A stretch of DNA of 64,000 bases from assembly GCA_037447655.1 (NCBI GenBank), contig JBBHKE010003321.1, positions 82,034-146,033 on the forward strand, given 5' to 3'. The notes under the pieces were generated by a model. The model saw only the letters and a program-made list of their open reading frames with translations. It did not search any database and was not told where the DNA came from. Source of the stretch: Zygnema cylindricum (Eukaryota; Streptophyta; Zygnematophyceae; Zygnematales; Zygnemataceae). Of the stretch, positions 50,842 through 61,564 are shown in pieces. How positions within the stretch are numbered: position 1 is the first letter of the stretch; each line of letters starts with the position of its first letter. A program made the translations under genes and the position numbers.

Positions 50842-52638
50842 TAGTGTACATGACACTAAGTTATTCTACACACTAATAATTTCTACACGCTAAATACGAT
50901 CGACGGTGTAGCGTTAACTATTCTAATGTCGAATATTTATGGATAGTGTAACGTAAAAATGTGTTTGTCCGTACTAAAACTGCTCATTATTTAGTACAGA
51001 CGTACAAAATAAGTGTCAGAGAATGGCGTCGAAAGGGAAAATTGAGTGCGTCGCACGAAAAAGCGTACTTAGATTTGATTGCAAGTCATAAAAGACAAGA
51101 GAAAATCACGAGAACGTGTTCGCACATGTTCAGGCCGTCGAATATGTGAACACACACATTCGCGGCTACCCTAAAAGCATGGGAAACTATATTGATTTCT
51201 TAACTCTAACAGCGATTCACGGTGTACTCTCAACCTTTTTCTAGAAATTCTGTACATTACATCCGTACACTCCATCCGTACACGAAAAGTATACGAAATT
51301 TACGAAAAGTTCAAAAAACCCTAAAAAGAATGCATAATCGTAAAAAAGTCAAAATTTTAACGAATGAAACCTCTATGAGGTTCACCCTTAAGGCATTTCC
51401 AATAATCGTACGGAGACGTTTACTGGCATTTATATTTGTATCACTTCTCAGTAATATTTGTATCAATTCTCCATCAGGTTGTGCCAGCGAGGCACAAAAT
51501 GCTCACTTGCTGGATTGCGATTGGAACCACGTAGGATCTGGATCAACCGGCCGTGAATATTAAAAGATTCGAATAGAACAAAATTTAAACGGCGTATGTA
51601 CAGAAGAACGCAGATTTAAATATCTAACAAGGCTACGCGAATGTACAATTTGTACGTTCTTGTCATTTCGTTGTACCAACCGTTTCGAAATCATTTTCAA
51701 AATGAAATTTGTACTTTATCGTTTGCCATTATGTTTTGTACGCAAAGTCCTTTCCACGAAGGAAAAGAGTCGTCCGAGAGATGTCATGCGTCAAATATTT
51801 ATTCGTCGCTTTAAAATCCGCCCTGTACGAAGGCACATGGTCTTTAGCAATTGTGAGGTCGTCATCGCTTGTCTGCCATGGATGATACCTTTTTGTTTCC
51901 AAGTGTACCAAAAGACATGTCAAGTATGTGGCAAGTCTCCTCCTGAGGACATTTGATGCGACTCCACATACTGGACAAAAAGAGCATTTGCTTCGAAAAC
52001 TCAAAATCAGACGGTCGAAACTTTCACCCAAAAGTTTGGAGAATCTTGACGAATCTCTGGTAATAATGTTTTATACTAAAAAAAAAAGTACGAACGTTTA
52101 CGAAAATGCGTTGGCCTTGTACAAAAATGAACTTTTTTCCAGTAAAGAACCTCACTTTTCGCTTGATGGAAGTTCACCCTTTAGTGATTGGCTGGTATAC
52201 CAATGTGCCACGTGGAATTGAGCATAAAAATCGACGATGAACGCGCGACAAAGTGCCTAGAAGTCGCATAGGCCATGTGCCTTGCGCCAAGGTGGATGCG
52301 ATTCCACCGAAAGCCGCAAGAAAATCTTTGAAAGAGGATATTCTTTCACGCTCCTTTTGCTATCCACTGACCATTCTGAGATTTGAGTAACCATTTACAA
52401 ATCATAAGTTCGTCCGCCCGTACAATTTTTTATTCAAATTTTGCGCTGAATAATCTTTAACGTTTTTTCATTACATTTCAATATAAAATTTCCCTACAAA
52501 ATAATAGCGTACAGATAGTACAGTATAATACACCTCGTACGAATCATTTTTTAATTACACTTGTACAAATATTACGTTCACACTGTGCTAGTTTGCTTTT
52601 AACGATTCTTTGTAGATTTTCATCATCCCCGGCTAATA
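50842..52638. other. Intergenic, MITE ends and dispersed repeat
   Basis: Further partial MITE ends at about 50860-50912 and 51190-51224 (ACAGCGATTCACGGTG). 51660-52400 belongs to the same dispersed family as 48.7-49.25 kb (GATGGAAGTTCACCCT; GGCCATGTGCC). No gene recognised. Confidence 0.45.
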
Positions 52639-53168
52639 CACCGCGAATCGTTATTAGTGTCAATGTTTAAATAGTGTTGAAGAAAATTTACCGTAATTGA
52701 TGCTAATTAAGAATTTGAAATTTTTCAAAAAAAATGTGTATTCTAATTTCGGCGTTTATGCTAATTTGGGAACACAAAGAATGGAATATTCGCCGTACAA
52801 TTATAAACATTAATATATGTATCCGTACAAAATATTAAAAATTGTACGACGTCGTTGGCGTTTTTGGTCGTTAGTTTTTGGCGACGAGGTTGAGTCCCAT
52901 TTTATTAGCGCACGTTCGTATGCATGCGCGTCTGATATAAAATTTAATTCTTTAAATTTCGATTGAAAAGGTACATTTATGTACCTTTAGACATCGACCA
53001 TACACCATACTAATTAGATATTAATGTACTTTCGGGCTTTACGCTATTTTGTACGGTATCTCAATTAACGTCAAGGACAAGTTAAAATCATGTAACCTAT
53101 TTGAGGAAAAAAATCAAAATTTAAAAAAACCAAATTAGAGTTATTAACACTAATAACGATTCACGATG
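52639..53168. mobile_element. MITE (about 530 bp)
   Basis: Left end CACCGCGAATCGTTATTAGTG, right end CACTAATAACGATTCACGATG, with TA flanks. The interior is AT-rich with no coding capacity. Similar in size to the element at 7326-7863. Confidence 0.75.
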
Positions 53169-53507
53169 TAGTAACCTACGTGGTACCAGCCAGAACTGAG
53201 ACCGCAAAATGGAACCCTAGCCTAATTAGTACAATATTGTACTCTAGTGTTGTGTATCGAAAAAATTATCAGCGCGATAAATTCGATCATGAAAATATCA
53301 ATTTCGAACAATTAAAGGGCTCGATACATTGTTGCGGGGCCAACAAAAATAATAACGGTGTTTTCGTGGGAGGTGGAGGCCTTTACAACTAAAAATACAG
53401 AAATAGTGTATGCAATAAATATATAAAAGTGACAATATATCAATTTTCGGGTACCCAAAAATAGGTACATATTGAATATAGGCAAGGAGCCCTAGATAGT
53501 AGATTTA

Positions 53508-53722
53508 TTATCGCGATATTAGTGTTAATGTCCTTCTCTCCACTTAAAGTCATCTTTTCTCCACGCAAACACGTTCAACTTTCGGTGGGAGATAGCCAAT
53601 TGGAAGGTGAGAATCTTCTTTCAATCACAAGCGTCCGACTAAAAATGTGACCAGTGCACAACGAGAAAAGATGTTTTAAGTTGGAATAAAAAAATTAACA
53701 CTAACAGCGCTACACGTTGTAC
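53508..53722. mobile_element. Type I MITE, eroded ends
   Basis: ATTAGTGTTAATG, then CATCTTTTCTCC matched by GAGAAAAGATGTTTTAAG and TTAACACTAACAG. Outermost bases have decayed. Confidence 0.7.
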
Positions 53723-54399
53723 TAAATAGTAGTATTGTCTATCGGGAAATATTCGTTTTATCAAATATGAAACGGACATAAGCCTCGATATATTCCACCA
53801 GACCAACAAATTGTATCACGATATATTTCACAATATATAGTACTTATTTAAATTTAATACTTTATATAATATAGTATTTTATCGAAAGCAATAAATAATA
53901 TGGTACGCCTCGTATGACGTGAGTTTTGTTACGGAACTTCAATCTAGATGGAGCAACATGTAACCGCAAACAAATTAGTACGTTATATAGTAGTACATAT
54001 AGAACTTCATATTTCGAAACGAAAAAGTCACACTAATTCTTAAATGAACATGATGATCAGACAACATGTTTTTGCATGTTATTCGTTTTTTATTTAGCAA
54101 TCTGCAACTAAGAAGACTTAACAATACGTAGCCACGAAGCATTACATATCTGCTTATCGATTATCAACAAGTTGTATGATACACAGATTACATATTTATC
54201 TCTTCCCATGGATTCCTAAGAGAAAGGAGGCAACATGGAAAGAGTAGAGGAAGATGACACTCAAATGTTTACAAATATGGAAACAAAAACATGAAAATTC
54301 AATCAAAATTGCATAGCAATTGACGGATGTCAAAAAAGTCATTCCCTGCAACTCTGTGGCCTCCATTCGCCTTTAGAGTGTGCGGCATATGTAAAGTCT

Positions 54400-55283
54400 T
54401 TAGAATAATGTTCGCCCTTTCCACTTTTCCACTGAATAAGTGCCACTTTGGCACACAAATATTTTGACCACCCTCACCCCTGTGAGTGCCCGACTCCCTT
54501 GAATCGAGCACGAAAAAGAATCGTTGAATTCGCTCCCCTGAGCAATATGTTATGACTGGTCAAAGATGACCCCAATATTGGCAAACTCTCTCATAGAGGT
54601 GGCTAAACTTCACTAAGTCTTGGTCTGCCTAGTCACAACTACCTACTACTAAACCGTAGACTAATAGGAATACAGTACAGTACAAAAAGGTACGGTGACC
54701 GATGTACTTCTTGTACGGTCATTGTACAACATGGTCTTCAAGGTAACGCCTTTCGGATCTGGAGCCACGGTTCCTCCTCCCATCTTCTCCGGGGTCCAAT
54801 AATGTGGGGCCACGTGACATCGTCTGATGCTATCTCCTAAAGCCGCCAAAAGTTCATTCCGGGGTGGCGGCTGCAACTACGACCGTCCTATCAAATATAT
54901 TTGCACGGTTCGGATTCGCGTCCGTGCATCAATTGGTTCACATGCGCCTCGTCGTTAGTTTGTATCGTTTTAATGAATTAGTCGTCATGTCAATACTTAT
55001 ATAATTATCAAACCCATCAAGTGTATCTATACTACAACGCCTTATTCGATAAGGCGACAGCTGTTTCTGGACTCTATAAAACCTAGATTCAAATCCGGGC
55101 CAAAACAACATTTTTGGTAAAGTGTTTTCTATTCCTGTCTGCCACCTTTGATCAAGGAGGCAACCTTAGTTCTTAGTTTTCTCTGATCCTCTCTTTCTCT
55201 CTAGAGTCTAACTAAAATAGAGAAACGAACTATTAGTTAATCCTTTTGAACATTCTCAAAGGGGTAAATTCAAAAGTCTAACA
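54400..55283 (-). repeat. Third, diverged copy of the copia-family LTR
   Basis: The minus strand starts TGTTAGACTTTTG at 55283. Blocks align with 37-1083: CACCCCTGTGAG, GACTCCC.TGA.TCGA, GAATTCGCTCCCCTGAG, GGTCAAAGATGACC and GTACAAAAAGGTAC. The left boundary is unclear, and no target duplication or internal region is seen, so it is probably a solo LTR. Confidence 0.65.
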
Positions 55284-55429
55284 CCACTTTAAGGTTTTAC
55301 ACGATGACAAACATCTTGACAACGCTTTCTGCAATCATTCTTATATGCATGTGGCTAAATGGAAGTCAACGAGTCCTTAGAATTTATTATCTCACTTAAG
55401 GCTCCATCATAAAAAGTAATTCGCAGGTG

Positions 55430-57160
55430 ATAAACTGAAACAAATAAAAGAAAAGTCAAAGCCATAGAGGACTTTGTTAACCAAGGGGCAACAACATCAT
55501 TTAAGGACAAGCTGCTTCAGTGGATTGTATTGGACTGCCAGTCATTAAGTGTTAGCCAATAAGTGTTGTGGAGAGCCCAAAATTTGAGAAATGGTGAAAC
55601 GGTTAGCGCTTAAGTGTTAGCCATTAAGTGTTGTGGAGAGACCAAAATTTCGAGAAATTGTGAAATGGTTAGCGCCAATGGTTGTAATTCCAGATTAGCT
55701 TCGACTAATGTCGACAATGGAGGAAATCGAAACGAAGGTCCTATTAAGTTTGGGGAAGCTTTTGGAAAGTGAAACTTTGAGCATTACTTTAGACACTTGT
55801 AGCTCCTTTTGAAATGAATCCTTCTGCTACATGACGACCCACGATGTCAAATTCTGAATGGAATTTTATGAATGTTTGTTTAGGGTGCTCACCTTTTCAA
55901 GGAAGCTATACAACAGAAGTTATATACAGCAGAAGTTATAGCCGAGAAGTTCAAAGACATGTTGAGAGGATATGACATTTATGAAAAAAGATAGGCAGTT
56001 TTTGTCACTGATACAACGGTTGCTATGAGGAAAGCAAACAAACAAATGTCAAATGATTGGCATGGTTGCACAGAGTTATTCATCGGGACGTGTTTTAATG
56101 GTCCATATGTCGCTGTTATTTGAAAAGTTCAAGAAATCTTGTGGGGGTGTTTAGGAGCTCACCGAAAGCTAACAATGTCCTAAAAAAATTTGCGAGTGAG
56201 CTTGGAATCAAGTGGAAAGTGTGATTACCGGATGTAGCCACGAGGTGGTGGTCGACCTACACCGTATTTAGTTCGATTTTGTATTTGAGAGCTCCACTTT
56301 GTGCACTTATGATGACAACTGTGCCAACCGTTGCGAAGTTGAGTGAAGAGGCATGAATGGTGATTGCGAGAGGTGTCATTCTTCTAAAACCTTTTATGGT
56401 TGCACAACGTGTATTGGGAGGAGAGAACTATGTCACTTTGACTTGGATGCCAATCATTGTGATTTCACTTTTTTAATGACTACAAAAAGTAGTCAATGAC
56501 ACATCAAATCGATAATGTGAGGATTTGATGATTCACGAAATCGAACACAATGGTAACCGATTCTGAGACTCGATTCGACACGTTAGAGCTAACAACTCTA
56601 CCCATGAAGATGTTTATCGCATTGGATCATAAAGTGAATAACATAAGCTATAAACACATTTAGAGGTGGACAGGGTATGGATGACATTGTAAACGTGATG
56701 TTGGAAAAATTTGACATGGATGCAAAGTTGTTTCAACATTTAGAGGGTGGTAGTGAAGGTCGCTTGGTGAAAATTGGAAACACGTAAAACGAGAAAGGTG
56801 TCAGTGAAGTTGATGATGACGAGTTTAAAGAGCAACCGCTCCACAAAGTACAATTATACAAAGAAATAAAAGTTTTATTAAATTACTAAAACGAACCAGC
56901 AAACCTCGAAGTGTGGGAGGGAAATAAACATTTGTTTCCGACATTGAGCTCTTTGAATCGCATAATTTTAGTTATACCGGCTACATCGGCTCCTTCTGAG
57001 CGAGTATTTTCCATTGCCAGTCAGAATGTCATGGTTAAACGAAACCGGTTGATTCTAGAATCTATTGAAAGAATTGTTTTCTTGAAAGGCTCATGGAAAG
57101 CAACGGAATCGCTTATTAATTTTCGAGATGAGAAAGGAAAAGAAATTGGAAAGGAGTGAA
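55430..57160 (+). pseudogene. hAT-family transposase, dead
   Basis: Successive fragments in the order of a hAT transposase: FKDKLLQWIVLDCQSLSV (55490), VVESPKFEKW (55565), LLSLGKLLESETLSITLDTC (about 55740-55800), FVTDTTVAMRKANKQMSNDW (56000), LPDVATRWWSTYTVFSSIL (56227), and the C-terminal dimerisation block PATSAPSERVFSIASQNVMV with KRNRL (56970-57050). The RW.ST.. and SAPSERVFS motifs are diagnostic. Frame changes and stops occur throughout. A 65-bp tandem duplication (55545-55675) repeats the VVESPKFEK part. Confidence 0.85.
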
Positions 57161-57326
57161 ATATTAACCATAACGAGAAGAATAAGGTTGTTGCCAAGAA
57201 ACGTCGAAAGGAAACAGGAAAAGAAATTGAAGATTGGTGGAATAGTTTTTCCATCAAAAAGTGATGTTGCGATGTTATGTTTTTTTACGGAAGAATTTTA
57301 GAGTGCACGGTTGAATGAAATTGTCA

Positions 57327-57790
57327 TGTTATCAGTTTGAGAATCAACGTAGAATCAAGATTTGGATTTTGCTAATTAGTAAATTGGGCAAATAAAAGAT
57401 TTATATTTTGGAATTACAAGATTATGGCATGTTTGAATGTGGGAAACGGGGAATTAGAAATCGGCTAATCTTGACATCTTGGAGTCTCAAACCATTGTGA
57501 ATTTTAAAATTTCTCATTTGAGTAATTGAGATTTGGAATTTTTATGTTAGTAGTTTGAGAAACAATGTAGAATTAAGATTTGGATTTTGGTTATTGATAA
57601 ATTGGGCAAGTAAGAGATTTGGATTTTGGAATTATGGGATTATGACATGTTTGAATGTGGGAAATGTGGAAGTAGAAATCGGCTAAACTTCACATCTCAG
57701 GGTTCTAAGCCTTTGTGATTATCAAAATTTGTCATTTGAGGAACTGGAATTGGAATTTGGGAAAGTGAATAACTAATATTAATTCGGAAA
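57327..57790. repeat. Tandem duplication, unit about 217 bp
   Basis: Two copies of GT.AGTTTGAGAA.CAA.GTAGAAT.AAGATTTGGATTTTG... TTTGAATGTGGGAAA.G.GGAA.TAGAAATCGGCTAA. It lies just 3' of the hAT remnant and may be its subterminal sequence. From 57790 to 58346 I see nothing further. Confidence 0.75.
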
Positions 57791-58346
57791 TTTGGGTTAA
57801 TTGTGGCCACATATAGAACTCCATGTGAGTGGTCACGAGGTGCAATTGTACCAAGATCTACAGAATTCCGTTGACATTATATTGCATTTTATATGGTGAT
57901 CTCGTTTTGAGATAAAAAGTGAACATGAAGAACTATTTATGTCGGTAAGAAACAAAAGCCGATTGCCAAAGAAAAACAAAATTAAACAGCTGTTAATAAA
58001 TGGGCTAACAGGTTCTTTGGATGCACAAAATATGACTTTGTTAGTACTGCAGAAACACTAAATATAAAGCCATATATAAACCACACATGCGAGTTGGTGA
58101 TGAGATTTGTTTCAGCGGTCATAATACAAAGATAACATTTTAACTATTTCTTGGTGAAGTTTTATTGCAGTGAATTAGATGCCTTAAATATTTGCAGCTC
58201 TCTGTTTTTTTTTTTTAGGAGGCGGCGATACAGACATGTTGTTTTTAACTTTTCGTATGACAAAGTAATCCGGTCCACAGTACAGTTCTGTACTTTGAAA
58301 CTCGTAAGGACTTCAGTTTTTTACCTATCCGGGCGCTACAACAGTA

Positions 58347-58563
58347 CACCGTGAATCGCTTATAACGTTAGTGTTTTTTTAGCCAATTAAAACATCTTTT
58401 CTTTGTGCACACCTGTCGGATTCAAAATCGGACGGCTCCGATCAAAAGTCAAAGTTCTCACCTTCCGATTGATGGTATCCAATCGTTAAGCGGACACGTG
58501 TGTACGGAAAGCAGATGTTTTAAGTGGTGAAAAAATGTTAAGATTAGAAGTGATACAACGTGT
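58347..58563. mobile_element. Type I MITE
   Basis: CACCGTGAATCGCTTATAACG to AGTGATACAACGTG, with AATTAAAACATCTTTTCTTT and CAGATGTTTTAAGTGG arms. Left flank ACAGTA. Confidence 0.75.
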
Positions 58564-59399
58564 AGCGCTCTCGTCTCTTTTTTCAGAAAACATATTTTTG
58601 AAGCATAATGTCAAAAAAAATCGCACAAATAACGCCTGTTCTCCATTAGGCGGTCCCAGTAAACATGCGGATACGTCTATTTCTAGTGTTTACTGGCACG
58701 ACCTTCCATTGTGCCAGTAGACATCTTTTCTCTATTATGATTGGCCCCCGTAGGTTAATTTTCAGATTCTTAAAATCTATAAATATTCTTCAAGCTGGAA
58801 ATTTGTACATAATATTTGTATGAGCGGAGGTAGTTAATGATTCGTACGAAAATTTGCGACCAGATTTTAATTTTGAAATTGAAAATCAAAATTTCGAAAC
58901 AGAATGTCAAAAAGGTGCCGCAAATTTTTAAGGTCAGCGGATGTCAGAAGGAGCGTGCGAAGATATTTCGGTTGACCTTCATTCAAAAGCACATGGCGTG
59001 TACGAGGTGTTCGTTTCTCATCGCCTGTTCGTGGTGGATATCTTTTCACGTGTACCAATGGTACGCGACCAGTCTGAAAAAACTCTCCTCGCCTAGGAGA
59101 GTCTCTTCAAACTGGACGATGTGCGCGATTGCTTCGCGAATCTAAAAAAGTGAAACATCCAACGGTTGATACTTACGCCTATAAAATTGGAGCCATCCAG
59201 TAGACATGTTTCGTCATGTTTCGTCTGACAAAAAAAAAATTGGTACGAATTTGTACGAAATTGTATGGCGTTCAATAAACAACCCCACTTTTCCTCTAAT
59301 GGAAGTTCACCCTAACTCTGAAAACCAAAAAAAGACAATCTGGAATCAGTATGGGGGGCACAAAGACCTGCGAATAATTACAAAAAAACAAGAAATCAA

Positions 59400-59565
59400 G
59401 CTTCCGTTTATATTGCGATATGATATATTGGCATATCGACCCGATATATCGACAAGATATCGGGATATTGAGCTTTTCGATATATCATAGCGATAAATCG
59501 ATTATCGGTACCCAAATTTAGGTCCATATTGAATATCGGCACGTAGAGCTCGATACACAACACTA
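59400..59565. repeat. CGATAT-rich dispersed repeat
   Basis: Run of GATATATCG, ATATCGGGATATTG and TCGATTATCGG motifs, ending CGATACACAACACT. Similar text occurs at 41040-41130, 48150-48375 and 53230-53500. No coding capacity and no named family. Confidence 0.5.
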
Positions 59566-59782
59566 CACCATGTATCGTTTTTAGTGTTAATGTTTTTTTT
59601 GCCACTTAAAACATATTTTCTCCGTACACACTTGTCCGATTTTCAATTTAAGACCGCTAATCGGGAGATGGGAATCTTACCTTTCAATATAAACCGTCAG
59701 ATCTACAATCCGACAAGTGTGTATGGAGAAAAGATGCTTTAAGCGGCGAAGAAATTATTAACACTAATAGCGATACACGGTG
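59566..59782. mobile_element. Type I MITE
   Basis: CACCATGTATCGTTTTTAGTG to CACTAATAGCGATACACGGTG. Arms are GCCACTTAAAACATATTTTC and GAGAAAAGATGCTTTAAGCG. Right flank TACTGTA. Confidence 0.85.
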
Positions 59783-60036
59783 TACTGTATTGTAGTTGTG
59801 CAAGGAGACGTGCCATATTTCACATCTCCCTTAAATAGTGTTCTTTACACTATTTTATGATTTTCAGTCAGAAAAAGTAGCGACTGAATTAGTGTTAACT
59901 GTTAACAGCCGTACAGTCTTGTACTCTATTAACTCTATACTGTACAGTACTGTACTGTAAGGTGATAAAGTTACATTTTCTATGATCCAGTTTTAGTTCC
60001 GTTAGTGGGTGAGAAGCATGGAACAAAAGTACAGTA

Positions 60037-60218
60037 CACCTTGAATCGTTATTAGTGTAAAGAAAAAAATAGCGTCATTCATTCTAATTTAGTGCCAAGA
60101 GACGTGGCAGATTATGGTCCACGTCCTTAAATAGTGTAATTTATTATATTTAAGGTATCAATGTCAAAATTTTGGGGTGCCGATATAGCGTACAAAAGGC
60201 TAATAACGATTCACGGTG
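60037..60218. mobile_element. Type II MITE, inverted relative to 49915-50112
   Basis: CACCTTGAATCGTTATTAGTG to CTAATAACGATTCACGGTG. The interior is the complement of the 49915 copy (AGACGTGGCAGATTATGG; TCAAAATTTTGGGGTGCCG). Flanks are TACAGTA and TACTGTA. Confidence 0.85.
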
Positions 60219-60225
60219 TACTGTA

Positions 60226-60515
60226 CAACCGTGTATCGCTATTAGTGATATTGTTTTTCTCGCCACTTAAAACATCTTTACTCCGTACACGCTTGTCGGA
60301 TTTTCAGATGGAGACCGCCAATCGGAAGCTGACAATCTTGCATTTCAATGGCAACCGTCAGATCCACGATCGGACAAGTGGGTACGGAGAAAAGATGTAC
60401 AAAAATATGCACGCATGTCCGATTTTAGATCTGACAGTTGCGATTAAAAGGTAATATTCTCATCTTTCGATTGGCGGTTTCAAATTGAAAATCCGACAAG
60501 CGATACACGGTTGTA
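60226..60515. mobile_element. Type I MITE with a rearranged, longer interior
   Basis: Starts CAACCGTGTATCGCTATTAG directly after TACTGTA and ends GCGATACACGGTTG. The left arm, centre and a first right arm (GAGAAAAGATGTACAAAAAT) are present, then a second partial copy of the centre (GTCCGATTTTAGATCTGACAG...GGTTTCAAATTGAAAATCCG). It looks like two elements recombined. Confidence 0.65.
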
Positions 60516-60822
60516 CCGTACTGTACGGTTACATCACCGTACGGATTTTCTTTGGGGTGTTCACCGTGCAAATAGGGATGTCCACGTAGCGACTCTCGAA
60601 AACAAAATGTCCTCGAAGTGTACTGTACAGCTTTCGTACGGAATATTTGAAATTTTCGTACAAATTTTGAACAGATTCCGTACGGATAATTGTAGACGTG
60701 TCCGATCGAGAATTTTTTGGTGTGCACGGAGCATGTGTTTCGTAGTTTCATGAACCGTACGGAAAGTGTAGCGTACGGACGCAGGGAGTGATACATTGTA
60801 CGGAAGCTAGATGATGAGGTGG

Positions 60823-61095
60823 AGCTCTCTCCCTCTCCCTCTCCCTCTCTCTCTCCCTCTCTCCCTTTTATTTTACTTCCCCCTTAATTTTTTTTTTTTT
60901 TTTAAGGGGGGTGAAGACAAAATTTGAGATTCTGAGGTGAGTTTTTCCTTTTTCCTCTTTCCCTAATTTATTTATTTATTTAATTATTTAATGATTTAAT
61001 TATTTATTCATTTAATTATTTAATTATTTATTCATTTAAGTATATAATTATTTATTCATTTAAGTATATAATTATTTATTCATTTAATTATTTAA
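60823..61095. repeat. CT-rich run followed by an (ATTT)n-type tract
   Basis: CTCCCTCTCCCTCTCC at 60825-60868, then ATTTATTT, TTAATTATTTA and TTCATTTAAG units over 60966-61095. Confidence 0.9.
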
Positions 61096-61199
61096 TCATT
61101 TTTTTTTTCGGTGGTTTGTTTATTTTTTAGAAACCCTAATAACAATCCTAATAAGATCATTATTCTGAACTTTTCCGGATGCGTCTTTCCAGGTCCCTT

Positions 61200-61335
61200 C
61201 CTTCCTCTTTTCCTCCAGTTCCATTTCCATTCCTCCCTTCCTTCCTTCCTCCCCCTCCCCCCCCCCCCCCCCTCCTCCTTCCTTCTCCCCCCCCTCCCTC
61301 CCATCCCCCTCCCTCCCCCATCCTCCCCCATTTTT
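61200..61335. repeat. C-rich pyrimidine tract
   Basis: CCTTCCTTCC, a C homopolymer run near 61255-61273 and CCCTCCC units. Open frames across it are composition artefacts. Confidence 0.9.
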
Positions 61336-61564
61336 CTTCCTCTAATGTTATCTTTCATTATTATTATTAATATAATTAGACACAGTTTTTAGTGTGGATG
61401 TCCCTCTGCCTTGTCTTTTTTATTATTATTATTGAATAGGTCGATCCACATCAATTTTGAAATGTTTTTAAAAAATTTAGAATGTTTAAAATATGTTTCT
61501 CATCCACACTAAATATTGTGAAATAATGTAAACTACTGACTTTTTTACTACTAGCTTTCTAAGA

